From positions 620,001-684,000 of the forward strand of contig NZ_JAPKNI010000002.1 of assembly GCF_026343955.1 (NCBI RefSeq): 64,000 bases of DNA, given 5' to 3'. The notes under the pieces were generated by a model. The model ran no database searches, had not been told where the DNA came from, and saw nothing but the letters and a program-made list of their open reading frames with translations. Source of the stretch: Kaistia defluvii (GTDB taxonomy: Bacteria; Pseudomonadota; Alphaproteobacteria; Rhizobiales; Kaistiaceae). The position numbers were made by a program, and so were the translations under genes. Shown here piece by piece: positions 27,542 through 35,580 of this stretch (positions within the stretch are counted from its first letter, which is position 1; every line of letters begins with the position of its first letter).

Positions 27542-28266
27542 TCCGCCGCCCCCAGATAGGCCTGAGCCACGCGGTCATCGACGCGCAGTTCGGAGGCGAT
27601 GCCAGACAGCGCGACCTTGCCGGTGCGCAGGACATAGGCGCGGTCGGCGAGTTCGAGCGCCAGCGCGATGTTCTGTTCGACCAGCAGCATGGTCATGCCC
27701 TGCCGTTTCAGTTCCGCCAGCGCGTCGAAGATGTGGCGCACCAGCAGCGGCGCGACGCCCAGCGACGGCTCGTCGAGAAGCAGCAGCCGCGGCGCCGCCA
27801 TCAGGGCGCGTGCGAGCGCCAATTGCTGCTGTTCGCCGCCCGAAAGCGTGCCGGCCAACTGGCGCCAGCGTTCGCGCAGGATCGGGAACAGCACGAACAT
27901 CTTTTCCGTGTCGCGGGCCACGCCTTCGGGATCGGAGCGCGTGCAGGCGCCGAGACGCAGGTTTTCCGCAACCGACAGGCCGCCGAACAGGCGCCGGCCC
28001 TCCGGGCTATGGGCGATGCCGAGGCGGACGATCTGCGGCGCGGTACGCTTGTTGATCACCGTGCCGGCAAAGGTGACGGTGCCGGATTTCGCCCGCGCGA
28101 GGCCGGAGATGCTGCGCAGCGTCGTGCTCTTGCCGGCGCCATTGGCTCCGACCAGCGCGATCACCTCACCCTCATAGACGTCGAGCGAAACGCCCTTCAG
28201 CGCGCGGACGGCGCCGAAATTCACTTCGAGATTGTCGACGCGCAGCAGCGGATCAGCTGTGGCCAA
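27538..28266 (-). CDS. livF: LivF-type ABC transporter ATP-binding protein
   Basis: Cytoplasmic ATPase of 242 aa. Walker A is GANGAGKST (about residues 38-46), the signature TLSGGEQQQLALARAL, and Walker B LLLDEPSLGV. The start is a TTG at 28266 with GGGAGG about 6 bases upstream. It overlaps the end of the LivG gene by 14 bases, and no ATG is available near it. Paired with the other ATPase it drives the Liv-type importer. Confidence 0.92.
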   Translation of the reverse strand: MATADPLLRVDNLEVNFGAVRALKGVSLDVYEGEVIALVGANGAGKSTTLRSISGLARAKSGTVTFAGTVINKRTAPQIVRLGIAHSPEGRRLFGGLSVAENLRLGACTRSDPEGVARDTEKMFVLFPILRERWRQLAGTLSGGEQQQLALARALMAAPRLLLLDEPSLGVAPLLVRHIFDALAELKRQGMTMLLVEQNIALALELADRAYVLRTGKVALSGIASELRVDDRVAQAYLGAAE

Positions 28267-29044
28267 GATACGCCTCCCGCACGCGAGGATGGTTGCGGAC
28301 TTCTTCCGGCGTACCGACGCAGATGACTTCGCCGGTGGCGAGCACCTGAATGCGTTCGCAGAGCCCCATGATCAGGTCCATGTCGTGCTCGACTACGACG
28401 ACCGCGACGCCATAGCGGTCGCGGATCGTGCGGATGAGCCCGGCAAGCACCTTGGTTTCGTTGGAGTCGAGGCCGGCGGCCGGCTCGTCGAGCAGCAGCA
28501 GTTCCGGCTTGGTTGCCAGCGCGCGGGCGATTTCGAGCCTGCGCTGGTCGCCATAGGGCAGGTCGGCGGCGAGCCGGTCTGCCTGGTCCGACAGCCCCAT
28601 CAGGTCGAGCAGTTCGGTCGCCACCACCTCGGCGGCGGCGACGCGGCGCTGGTACAGCGATCCGCGCACGATCGAGGCGATCGGTCCGACCGGCTCGCGC
28701 AACTGCGCCGCGGCCAGCACGTTCTCCCGTACCGTCAGCGTGCCGAACAGGCGCGACCCCTGGAAGGTGCGGGCGATGCCGAGCGCCACGATGCGCGAGG
28801 TGTGCATGCCGACGATCGAGCGGCCCTTGAACTCGATCTGCCCGGAGTTCGGTTGCGAGAAGCCGGTGATCAGGTTGAAGAAGGTGCTCTTGCCCGAGCC
28901 ATTGGGGCCGATGACCCCGACGATCTCGCGGGCCCGGAGCGTGATGGTCTGGTCGCGCAAGGCGACGAGCCCCCGAAAGGCCTTCGTCAGACCTGTCGTT
29001 CTGAGCAGGATCTGCTCATCCGTTTTGCCGTCACGCAATGCCAA
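28253..29044 (-). CDS. livG: LivG-type ABC transporter ATP-binding protein
   Basis: Cytoplasmic ATPase of 263 aa and first gene of the importer operon. Walker A is GPNGSGKST (about residues 46-54), the signature-like LPYGDQRRLEIARAL, Walker B LLLDEPAAGLDSNE, and the LivG-type C-terminus EEVRNHPRVREAYLG. The start is a TTG at 29044 with GAGGGG about 7 bases upstream; a second TTG lies two codons later. The 213-bp upstream gap (29045-29257) should hold the operon promoter. Confidence 0.9.
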   Translation of the reverse strand: MALRDGKTDEQILLRTTGLTKAFRGLVALRDQTITLRAREIVGVIGPNGSGKSTFFNLITGFSQPNSGQIEFKGRSIVGMHTSRIVALGIARTFQGSRLFGTLTVRENVLAAAQLREPVGPIASIVRGSLYQRRVAAAEVVATELLDLMGLSDQADRLAADLPYGDQRRLEIARALATKPELLLLDEPAAGLDSNETKVLAGLIRTIRDRYGVAVVVVEHDMDLIMGLCERIQVLATGEVICVGTPEEVRNHPRVREAYLGHS

Positions 29045-29125
29045 ACTCGACCCCTCAAGAGATGCTCGCGCAGTTCACGATGCTTGCAGAAAATCGTCAA
29101 ATGTTTCTGCGGCGTCTTTCCGGTG

Positions 29126-29140
29126 CCAGATAAAATCTGG
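29126..29140. promoter_or_regulatory. Palindrome upstream of the Liv-type operon
   Basis: CCAGAT-AAA-ATCTGG is a perfect 6-3-6 palindrome, 82 bp before the LivG start in an AT-rich promoter stretch. It is a plausible operator for a dimeric regulator. No regulator gene is adjacent; the nearest is the RpiR protein at 32149. Confidence 0.4.
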
Positions 29141-29257
29141 TCTATGTTTGTTGTTGCGGAACAAAGACTTGCGTCTATTTTGTATTCAATGTTCCGTCCA
29201 TCGTCCTGTCAAGTGATCGCGATCCGATTGATTCAAATTACGATCAAATTCCGTGTT

Positions 29258-29881
29258 TCAGGTCTTGGCGTTCAGTTCCCCGATCAGTGTCGTCGTATCG
29301 GTCAGCCGGCAATAGCCCTTGAAGGCGGCGAGCGCCGCGTCATGGCGCTCGCGGCTGTCGGTGGTGCACGCATCGACGGGGCAGATCATGCGGAATCCCC
29401 GGTCGGCGCCGTCGCGAACCGTGTGGTCGACGCACTGGTCGGTCAGGAAGCCGGTGACGATGACGGTATCGATGCCGATATTGCGCATCAGATATTCGAA
29501 GATCGTCGAATTGAAGAGGCTGGAGGACGTCTTCGGCAGGATGATCTCGTCGTCGCCCGGCTTCAGCGCGTCGATGACGCGGGTCTCCGGCGATCCCGGC
29601 GCGAAATGGAAGTTGGTCTGCTTGTAGTCGAGGCTGCGGTCGCGGCCGTCCCGCGTCAGGCTCTCGATCACCGTGAAGACGATCTCGGCGCCCGCCGCGC
29701 GGCCGGCGGCGAGCAGGCGGGCCATGTTGGGCACGGCGGTATCGCGGGCACTCTGGAAGAAATAGGGACGGGAGGCTTCGGCCCCGGGATGGAAGATGCC
29801 GTCCTGGGTATCGATGAAGAGGATCGCCGTCCGGTTCGCCTCGACGGGCGACAGTCGGGCGAGGGGCGGCGGACGGGTCAT
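29258..29881 (-). CDS. Isochorismatase-family cysteine hydrolase
   Basis: Cysteine hydrolase of 207 aa. The catalytic triad can be placed: Asp in LFIDTQDGIF (about residue 24), Lys in ILPKTSSSLF (about 113), and Cys in TGFLTDQCVDHTVRDG (about 145). The family includes isochorismatase, nicotinamidase, N-carbamoylsarcosine amidase and biuret or ureidoacrylate amidohydrolases. The start overlaps the stop of the N-formylglutamate-amidohydrolase-like gene (ATGA), so both act in one pathway. With an upstream glutamine-synthetase-like ligase and an aminotransferase nearby, it is probably an amidase step. Confidence 0.9.
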   Translation of the reverse strand: MTRPPPLARLSPVEANRTAILFIDTQDGIFHPGAEASRPYFFQSARDTAVPNMARLLAAGRAAGAEIVFTVIESLTRDGRDRSLDYKQTNFHFAPGSPETRVIDALKPGDDEIILPKTSSSLFNSTIFEYLMRNIGIDTVIVTGFLTDQCVDHTVRDGADRGFRMICPVDACTTDSRERHDAALAAFKGYCRLTDTTTLIGELNAKT

Positions 29882-30678
29882 GATGCCACCGTGAAATCGC
29901 GGTGCGCGACGGAAAGCGCGCGGCCGAGACGCGCGGCCCATTCTTCCTGTCCTGCCGTCTCGCCGATCAGATCCTGGCGGATCTCGAACTCGACATAGGG
30001 AAGACCTCGCTCCTCGCCGTGAACGGGGATCGAATAGTCCTTCACCAGATCGACCGAATAGGGTTCGTTGCTGCCGATGACGAGGCCGGCTTCCTGGCCG
30101 AGCGCCGCCAGCACCGGAACGGTAAAGCGCTTGTCATTGCCGTAGCAAAGGCCGATCTGCCAGGGCCGCTGGAACGGCCTCGCCCGAAGCGACGGCGTGA
30201 ACGAGTGCATCGAGACCAGGATGGTCGGCAGGCCAGCCTCGGCGCGGCGGTCCAGGATCGCCACGATCTGGCGATGATAGGGTGCGGAGATTTCGTCGAG
30301 GCGTTGTGCCCGCTGGTCCGGCGAGAGATCGGCATTGGCCGGAACGATCGTGCCATCCGATACCAGCGCGATGCTGTCCGGCGACGTGACGCGACGGTTG
30401 CATTCCACGACCAGGCGCGAATAGCGCTGGAAGATGAGCGAGGCGCCAAGCTGTTCCGCCAGACGCTCGGACACGCCGAGAATGCCGATATCGATGCCGA
30501 TATGCCGATCGAGTTCGGCCTGCGGTAGCCCCAGCCCGGCCAGCGCCTTGGGCACGGCGTTGCCGGCATGGTCGCAGATCAGCACGAAGGGCGAGGCGTC
30601 GCCTCGGTCGACCAGGCCGACCGGTTTGGGATCCTCCGGGCCAAGCAGCGTGCGTGGGGTTTGCAAGGCTTCGCTCAT
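29878..30678 (-). CDS. N-formylglutamate amidohydrolase family protein
   Basis: Zinc amidohydrolase family protein of 266 aa. FVLICDHAGNAVPKAL (about residues 32-47), IGIDIGILGVSERLAE and VECNRR, followed by LVSMHSFTPSL (about 165) with the metal-binding His, match the HutG/FGase-like group. The family deformylates N-formylglutamate in histidine breakdown, but there are no hut genes here. It lies one base downstream of the glutamine-synthetase-like gene, so it may hydrolyse a gamma-glutamyl or other N-acyl amide instead. MSEALQ at 30678 is taken as start; 30696 is possible. Confidence 0.87.
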   Translation of the reverse strand: MSEALQTPRTLLGPEDPKPVGLVDRGDASPFVLICDHAGNAVPKALAGLGLPQAELDRHIGIDIGILGVSERLAEQLGASLIFQRYSRLVVECNRRVTSPDSIALVSDGTIVPANADLSPDQRAQRLDEISAPYHRQIVAILDRRAEAGLPTILVSMHSFTPSLRARPFQRPWQIGLCYGNDKRFTVPVLAALGQEAGLVIGSNEPYSVDLVKDYSIPVHGEERGLPYVEFEIRQDLIGETAGQEEWAARLGRALSVAHRDFTVAS

Positions 30679-30679
30679 C

Positions 30680-31999
30680 CTAATAGGCCCGCGCATAGAT
30701 GCGGCAGAGCTCGTCCATATCGATACCCTCGGCCATCGCGATCTCGCCGCGCTTGTGCATCAGATACGCTTTGGAGAGCACTGGCCCGAGCCAGCCCATG
30801 GCGGCGCCGTCCTGCTCCAGCGCGTCGAGCGCTTCCGGCAGGGTGCGGGGCAGATCGCCAATGCCACGCTCGTCGCGCTCGGCCTGCGAAAGCGTGCCGG
30901 GGTCGCCGCTGGAAAGATAGGGCGCCGGCAGTTTCTCGCGAATGCCGGCAAGGCCGGCATGCACCAGCATGGCCAATTGCAGATAGGGACTGGCCGTTGC
31001 GTCGGCGCCGCGGAACTCGATGTTGTAGCGCTTGGCGACGTTGACGCCCTCGACCTCCGGATAGGGGCAGATGCGCAGCAGCGCCTCGCGGTCCCGATCG
31101 GCAAGGTTGAGGTAATAGGCGGCCCAGGAATGCGGCTTCAGCCGCTCATAGGAGACGACGCTGGGCGCGGCGATGGCGCAGATCGCCCGGCCATGCTTCA
31201 GGATGCCGGCGCAGAACGAGGCGCCGAGCGCGCTGAGCTTACCGGGGGCCTCCGGATCATAGGCGACCGGCTTGCCGTTCTGGTCGATGAGGCTAAAGTG
31301 GATGTGCACGCCATTGCCGACGATGCCGCGGGTCACCACCGGCGAGAAGGAGAGGTGGTAGCCATGCTTCTTCGCGACGGATCGGCCGATTTCGCGCAGC
31401 TTCACCGCTTCGTCGGCGGCCGTCAGCGCCAGCGCCGGATCGACCGTGATCTCGTATTGGCGCGGACCATACTCCGGCAGGAAGGTATCGGGTTGCAGGC
31501 CGTTGGCGCGCAGGGCGCCGACATAATCGCCGATGAACGGCTCGAGGCCGCGCAGCGTGCTCGCGGCATAGGAATCGCCCGGCCTCTCCTCGCCGCCGTC
31601 GAGCCAGAATTCATGTTCGAAGCTCGCGAGAACGCGCAGCCCGGTCTCGGTCTCCAACTGGTCGAGCGCATTTTTCAGGAAGCCGCGCAGGCAGCAATCC
31701 CAGCGCTCGCCGGACAAGGTCAGGATGTCGCCCAGCACGATGCGCTCGACGGGCGTGCCGTCGCCGTAATCGAGCGTGATGTCGCCCTCGGGGCTCGGCA
31801 CAAGCATCAGGTCGCCTTCGGCACCGAAAGGTGTCGCCGGAATGCGGCCGAAACAGTTGATCATGATATTGGTTGGCGTCCAGCCGACGCCGAAACGGCG
31901 CCGATTCTCGAGTTCGCGGGCCGGAAAGCCCTTGCCACGAACCTGCCCAGCGATATCGCTGCAGCAGACTGTGACGATCGTTTCACGCTCGATCGCCAT
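30680..31999 (-). CDS. Glutamine synthetase-like ligase (gamma-glutamylamine synthetase type)
   Basis: Glutamine-synthetase-superfamily ligase of 439 aa. Metal and glutamate-site motifs are ASFEHEFWLDGG (about residues 135-146), EYGPRQYEITVDP (about 190), GNGVHIHFSL (about 240) and IEFRGADATASPYLQL (about 345). The N-terminal beta-grasp is shorter than in GlnA. GlnA-type adenylylation features are not evident, so a PuuA/GlnA4-like role, attaching glutamate to an amine, is more likely than ammonia assimilation. It heads a three-gene run with two amidohydrolases, downstream of an RpiR gene. Confidence 0.9.
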   Translation of the reverse strand: MAIERETIVTVCCSDIAGQVRGKGFPARELENRRRFGVGWTPTNIMINCFGRIPATPFGAEGDLMLVPSPEGDITLDYGDGTPVERIVLGDILTLSGERWDCCLRGFLKNALDQLETETGLRVLASFEHEFWLDGGEERPGDSYAASTLRGLEPFIGDYVGALRANGLQPDTFLPEYGPRQYEITVDPALALTAADEAVKLREIGRSVAKKHGYHLSFSPVVTRGIVGNGVHIHFSLIDQNGKPVAYDPEAPGKLSALGASFCAGILKHGRAICAIAAPSVVSYERLKPHSWAAYYLNLADRDREALLRICPYPEVEGVNVAKRYNIEFRGADATASPYLQLAMLVHAGLAGIREKLPAPYLSSGDPGTLSQAERDERGIGDLPRTLPEALDALEQDGAAMGWLGPVLSKAYLMHKRGEIAMAEGIDMDELCRIYARAY

Positions 32000-32148
32000 T
32001 CTTCCCCCGGATATCCCTCAATCGCAGGCTGCCGTGGCGCGTTGTCGACCGCATCTCTCTCGGCAGCCCCTGACGCTAGCATGTGTGACGAAAATTTTAC
32101 AAGACGCGCAAATAGGCAGTGAAGCTGTAATTTTTCGCACGACTGCGC
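32000..32148. promoter_or_regulatory. Promoter region of the glutamine-synthetase-like operon with facing AT dyad
   Basis: The region before the ligase gene contains ACGAAAATTTTACA around 32089-32102 and, about 25 bp further on, TGTAATTTTTCG, which is close to its reverse complement. RpiR/HexR proteins bind TGTAAT-type dyads, and the RpiR gene ends at 32149. The similar GTAAT-CCCT-ATTAC dyad lies in that gene's own promoter at 33093. Confidence 0.4.
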
Positions 32149-33030
32149 TCAGGGGATGAGCTTGCCTCTCACCTGCTCGATCGCTTCGAAGCGGGAGCGT
32201 CCAATCGGCCATTGGCGGGCATCGATCGAGAGCGCCAGGGTTTCGACCAGGGCGATCAGGCCGATCAGGCTGTCCCAGGGCGAGGGCAGGTCGACCTGGG
32301 CGCGAATGACGATGTCGGCGACCTGGGCGACGTCGGACATCCAGCGGTCGGTGAAAAGCGCGACCACCGCGCCACGTTCCTTGGCGATCTCGGCGGTTCG
32401 GATGGTGTCGAGCTGATACCGGCGGATGTCGAACAGGATGACGACGTCGCGCTTGCGGATATCGGCCAGTTCATCGGCGCGGCGGGGAAGTGCCTGCGAG
32501 AAAAGCCGCACGCGGCTTCGCATCTTGCGCAGGTGGAATTCGAGATGCCGGGCGGCAGGATCGGTAAAATCGCCGCCGAGCAGAAAGATCTCCCGCCGCT
32601 CGTCGATCAGAAGGTCCGTCAGCTTCTCCATGTCGGCCTGGCTGACCATGGCAAGCGAATTCTCGACCGTGGTCACGAGGCTGCGGGTAAAGGCGGAGAA
32701 GGCCGTCGACGTGCCGTCGGCGTGCGGGCGTGTCAGCGGGTATTCGGCCTGCGCCTCCATCTCCTCGCGTAGGGCCCGGCGGAAGTCGGCATAGCCGGCG
32801 AAGCCGAGCTTGGCGACGAAGCGCAGGATGGTTGGCGCGCTGACCTTGGCGCGTTCGGCAAACAGTGCGACAGTTTCCATTCCTGTCGTCGGGTAGCGGG
32901 CAAGGAGCGCCCGCGCGGCCCGCCTTTCCGCCTCGCTGAGCGAGGCCATGCTGGCGGTGACACGATCGGCGAGGGTCGGCTTGCTCGTGCGTTGCGACGG
33001 CCCGTCGGCCGGCTCTGCCTCGTCGTTCAT
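32149..33030 (-). CDS. MurR/RpiR-family transcriptional regulator
   Basis: Regulator of 293 aa with an N-terminal helix-turn-helix (VALFAERAKVSAPTILRFVA, about residues 50-70, then KLGFAGYADFRRAL). The C-terminal SIS domain includes IFLLGGDFTDPAARHLEFHL and VVILFDIRRY, and normally senses a phosphosugar. The start at 33030 has GGGGGAG 5 bases upstream. It sits between the ligase operon and the divergent aminotransferase, which are its likely targets. SIS-type regulators are known for some amino-compound operons as well as sugars. Confidence 0.92.
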   Translation of the reverse strand: MNDEAEPADGPSQRTSKPTLADRVTASMASLSEAERRAARALLARYPTTGMETVALFAERAKVSAPTILRFVAKLGFAGYADFRRALREEMEAQAEYPLTRPHADGTSTAFSAFTRSLVTTVENSLAMVSQADMEKLTDLLIDERREIFLLGGDFTDPAARHLEFHLRKMRSRVRLFSQALPRRADELADIRKRDVVILFDIRRYQLDTIRTAEIAKERGAVVALFTDRWMSDVAQVADIVIRAQVDLPSPWDSLIGLIALVETLALSIDARQWPIGRSRFEAIEQVRGKLIP

Positions 33031-33092
33031 GTCACTCCCCCGGATGATGATGGAATTATTCGAGAACATTCTGGCAGCATCTTCCCAGAACC

Positions 33093-33106
33093 GTAATCCC
33101 TATTAC
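33093..33106. promoter_or_regulatory. Candidate RpiR operator in the aminotransferase promoter
   Basis: GTAAT-CCCT-ATTAC is a perfect 5-4-5 dyad in the 195-bp divergent gap between the RpiR gene (start 33030) and the aminotransferase (start 33226). It resembles TGTAAT-type sites of RpiR/HexR regulators. Confidence 0.42.
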
Positions 33107-33225
33107 ACTGGCGCGGCGCAAACATTGGCGTCGCCACGCAGTCCGACCCCACCTCCCGGTGGATGCTCTTCGGCGCGCCCACGCATCCGTCGCCGGGATA
33201 TCCGGCCAGGTTTTGAAGGACCGAT

Positions 33226-34617
33226 ATGTCAGAACAGCCGACGCTCTCGCACAATGAACTCCACGCCTGGGACCGGGATCACTTCTTCCATCCTTCGACC
33301 CACATGGCGCAGCATGCGCGGGGCGATACGCCCAACCGCATTATCGCCGGCGGCGAGGGTGTCTACATCACCGATGTCGACGGCAAGCGCAGCCTTGATG
33401 CCTTTGCCGGCCTCTATTGCGTCAATGTCGGCTATGGCCGCACCAAGATCAGCGACGCGATCGCCCACCAGGCATCGCAGCTTCCCTATTACCACGCCTA
33501 TGTCGGCCACGCCTCGGAGCCCTCGATCCGGCTCGCCAAGATGGTCATCGACCGCGCGCCGTCGCATATGAGCCGGGTGTTCTTCGGCCTGTCCGGCTCG
33601 GATGCCAACGAGACCAACATCAAGCTGGTCTGGTACATCAACAATGTGCTCGGCCGCCCGGAGAAGAAGAAGATCATCTCGCGCTGGCGCGGCTATCATG
33701 GCTCTGGCGTCATGACCGGCAGCCTGACCGGCCTCGCCGCCTTCCACAATCTGTTCGACCTGCCGCGCGCGCCGGTGCTGCACACCGAGGCGCCGTATTT
33801 CTACCGCCGCGAGGATCGCAGCCTGACCGAGGAGCAGTTCTCGCAGTTCTGCGCCGACAAGCTGGAAGAGATGATCCTGGCCGAAGGGCCCGAGACGATC
33901 GCCGCCTTCATCGGCGAGCCGGTGCTGGGCACGGGCGGCATCGTGCCCCCGCCAGCCGGCTATTGGGCCAGGATCCAGGCCATTCTCGACAAGTACGACA
34001 TCATCCTGATCGCCGATGAAGTGGTGACCGCATTCGGCCGCCTTGGCTCGATGTTCGGCTCCGATCATTACGGGATGAAGCCGGACCTGATCACCATAGC
34101 CAAGGGCCTCACCTCGGCCTATGCGCCGCTTTCCGGCGTCATCGTCTCGGAAAAGCTCTGGCGCATCCTCGAGCAGGGCTCCGATACGTTCGGTCCCATC
34201 GGTCATGGCTGGACCTACTCGTCGCATCCGCTCTGCACGGCGGCGGGCGTTGCCAATCTCGAAGTGGTCGATGAACTCGACCTCGTCAACAATGCCCGCG
34301 AGGTCGGCGCCTATTTCCGCCAGTCGCTGGCAGACGCCGTCGGTGGCCACAGAAACGTCGGCGACGTTCGCGGCGAGGGACTGCTGGCCTCGGTCGAATT
34401 CGTTCGGGATCGCGACGACCGCGTGTTCTTCGACGCCTCCGAAAAGGTCGGCCCGCGCATCTCGACCGCGCTGCTGGGGCAGGGCGTCATCGGCCGTGCC
34501 ATGCCGCAGGGCGATATCCTCGGCTTCGCGCCGCCACTCTGCCTGACGCGCGAGGAGGCGGACATCGTCGTCGCCGCGACGGTCCAGGCGATCGATGAGG
34601 TCGCCGCCACGCTGTAG
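33226..34617 (+). CDS. Class III aminotransferase (omega-amino acid/polyamine:pyruvate type)
   Basis: Fold-type I PLP transaminase of 463 aa. FFGLSGSDANETNIKLVWY (about residues 117-135) is the PLP phosphate region. ILIADEVVTAFGRLGSMFG (about 262-280) carries the PLP-contacting Asp. The Schiff-base Lys lies in LITIAKGLTSAYAPLS (about residue 290). HGWTYSSHPLCTAAGVANLE is typical of the putrescine or beta-alanine:pyruvate group. Divergent from the RpiR regulator, it probably converts an amine or omega-amino acid to an aldehyde or keto acid in the same pathway as the ligase. The amine donor is not fixed. Confidence 0.92.
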   Translation: MSEQPTLSHNELHAWDRDHFFHPSTHMAQHARGDTPNRIIAGGEGVYITDVDGKRSLDAFAGLYCVNVGYGRTKISDAIAHQASQLPYYHAYVGHASEPSIRLAKMVIDRAPSHMSRVFFGLSGSDANETNIKLVWYINNVLGRPEKKKIISRWRGYHGSGVMTGSLTGLAAFHNLFDLPRAPVLHTEAPYFYRREDRSLTEEQFSQFCADKLEEMILAEGPETIAAFIGEPVLGTGGIVPPPAGYWARIQAILDKYDIILIADEVVTAFGRLGSMFGSDHYGMKPDLITIAKGLTSAYAPLSGVIVSEKLWRILEQGSDTFGPIGHGWTYSSHPLCTAAGVANLEVVDELDLVNNAREVGAYFRQSLADAVGGHRNVGDVRGEGLLASVEFVRDRDDRVFFDASEKVGPRISTALLGQGVIGRAMPQGDILGFAPPLCLTREEADIVVAATVQAIDEVAATL

Positions 34618-34646
34618 GCCGCCGCGGCAAAGAACTGCCCAAAGAG

Positions 34647-34681
34647 AAAGGCCGGGCCATACGAGATGGTCCGGCCTTTTT
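34647..34681. terminator. Rho-independent bidirectional terminator
   Basis: AAAGGCCGGGCCAT pairs with ATGGTCCGGCCTTT (one G-T pair) across a 5-base loop and is followed by TTTTT. It lies between the convergent aminotransferase (stop 34617) and DUF983 gene (stop 34701). The A residues on the other flank allow use in both directions. Confidence 0.85.
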
Positions 34682-34700
34682 GGATCGGTGGAGGCCGCGG

Positions 34701-35084
34701 CTACGGGTCGGCCTTGTGCAGCTTGCCCTCTTCGGCGCGGTGCAGGTATTGCGAGCAGACCAGCCACCCCTTGATCGGCCTCAGCAACAGCAGGGTCGGG
34801 AGCAGCAGCAGCGGCAGCGTCGTGAACACGTGCACCCAGAGCGGCGCCGCGAACTTGACCTGAAGCCACAGCGCGAACACCACGGCCGGAATCGCACCGA
34901 TCAGCTGCGCGAAGAAGGCGGGGCCGTCGGCCGGGTCGGCAAAGGAGAAGTCGAGACCGCACACCTCGCATTTCGGCGCCATCTTCAGCCAGCCGCTGAA
35001 AATGTGACCCGACTGGCATCGCGGGCAGCGGCCGGAAACGCCGAGCTTGAAGGCCAGGCGATAGGGAGATTCGGTTTCGCTCAT
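34701..35084 (-). CDS. DUF983-family small membrane protein
   Basis: Protein of 127 aa matching the DUF983 pattern. A zinc-ribbon-like segment, GRCPRCQSGHIFSGWLKMAPKC (four Cys in CxxC...CxxC spacing with CEVCG, about residues 18-45), is followed by two membrane helices (about 58-78 and 82-102). ATG at 35084 with AAGGA upstream is preferred over a GTG at 35114. No function is known for the family, although members often lie near cytochrome oxidase genes, which is not the case here. Confidence 0.8.
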   Translation of the reverse strand: MSETESPYRLAFKLGVSGRCPRCQSGHIFSGWLKMAPKCEVCGLDFSFADPADGPAFFAQLIGAIPAVVFALWLQVKFAAPLWVHVFTTLPLLLLPTLLLLRPIKGWLVCSQYLHRAEEGKLHKADP

Positions 35085-35462
35085 CGGGCGATCCTTCGGT
35101 GCGTATTCGGCCACCCTGCCCGTAAGGGGGCAAGGCCTTGCCTGCGGAAAGAACTTGCCGGCACAGGCGAAAGCAGAATGCCTGCGCGAAATGCCTGTCT
35201 TTCGATCTCAGTGAACAAAATCTAGCCGCTTTTCTTGCGGCGAACGAGGCGACGAAATGTAGCCGGCAACATTTGTCGCAGCCTGCGGCTGTTTCAGGAT
35301 GCAAATGCTCGCGTCGGCGGAGGGATCGTGCCGGTTTCGAGCCGGCTCGGCGGGAGCGCTGGCATCTGGAGCGCCCTCCCTTGGCCTGGGGCCAGGCGTC
35401 GTCAGACCTTCATCCAGACTCGCGGATGCGTGCCGTTCGATCGAATGGGCAAACAAACGAAT

Positions 35463-35488
35463 ACGTGGCCCGGAATTCCGAGCCACGT
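35463..35488. repeat. 26-bp near-perfect palindrome
   Basis: The arms ACGTGGC and GCCACGT flank the self-complementary core CGGAATTCCG, with a single mismatched pair (c/a) between arm and core. With essentially no loop it looks more like a protein-binding dyad or cruciform than an RNA terminator. Confidence 0.6.
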
Positions 35489-35534
35489 CTTTGCAGTTTC
35501 GCGTGGAAGAGCTTGCATTCGTCGAACACGGCGC

Positions 35535-35575
35535 AGCCCCAAGCCCCAAGCCCCAAGCCCCAAGCCCCAAGCCCC
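35535..35575. repeat. Heptanucleotide tandem repeat, G-quadruplex-type on the minus strand
   Basis: Five full copies and a partial sixth of AGCCCCA run over 41 bases. On the minus strand this reads GGGGCTT repeated, giving six G4 runs spaced by three bases, the classic pattern for a G-quadruplex. It begins only 5 bases beyond the stop codon of the acidic small-protein gene, so it would lie in that mRNA's 3' end. Confidence 0.85.
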
Positions 35576-35580
35576 TTGGC

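Larger units (their letters stand above)
35085..35580. other. 496-bp intergenic region with palindrome and G-rich tandem repeat
   Basis: No gene could be supported between the DUF983 start and the acidic-protein stop. Two structures stand out and are listed separately: a near-perfect 26-bp palindrome at 35463-35488 and a 7-base tandem repeat at 35535-35575. The open frames crossing it are short and without recognisable motifs. Confidence 0.6.

Noticed and set aside
29258-30678. Histidine utilisation (hut) genes because of the N-formylglutamate amidohydrolase family match
   Set aside because: No urocanase, histidase or imidazolonepropionase genes are nearby; the context is a glutamine-synthetase-like ligase and an aminotransferase.
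35535-35575. Possible CRISPR array
   Set aside because: The 7-base units are contiguous with no spacers, so this is a simple tandem repeat.
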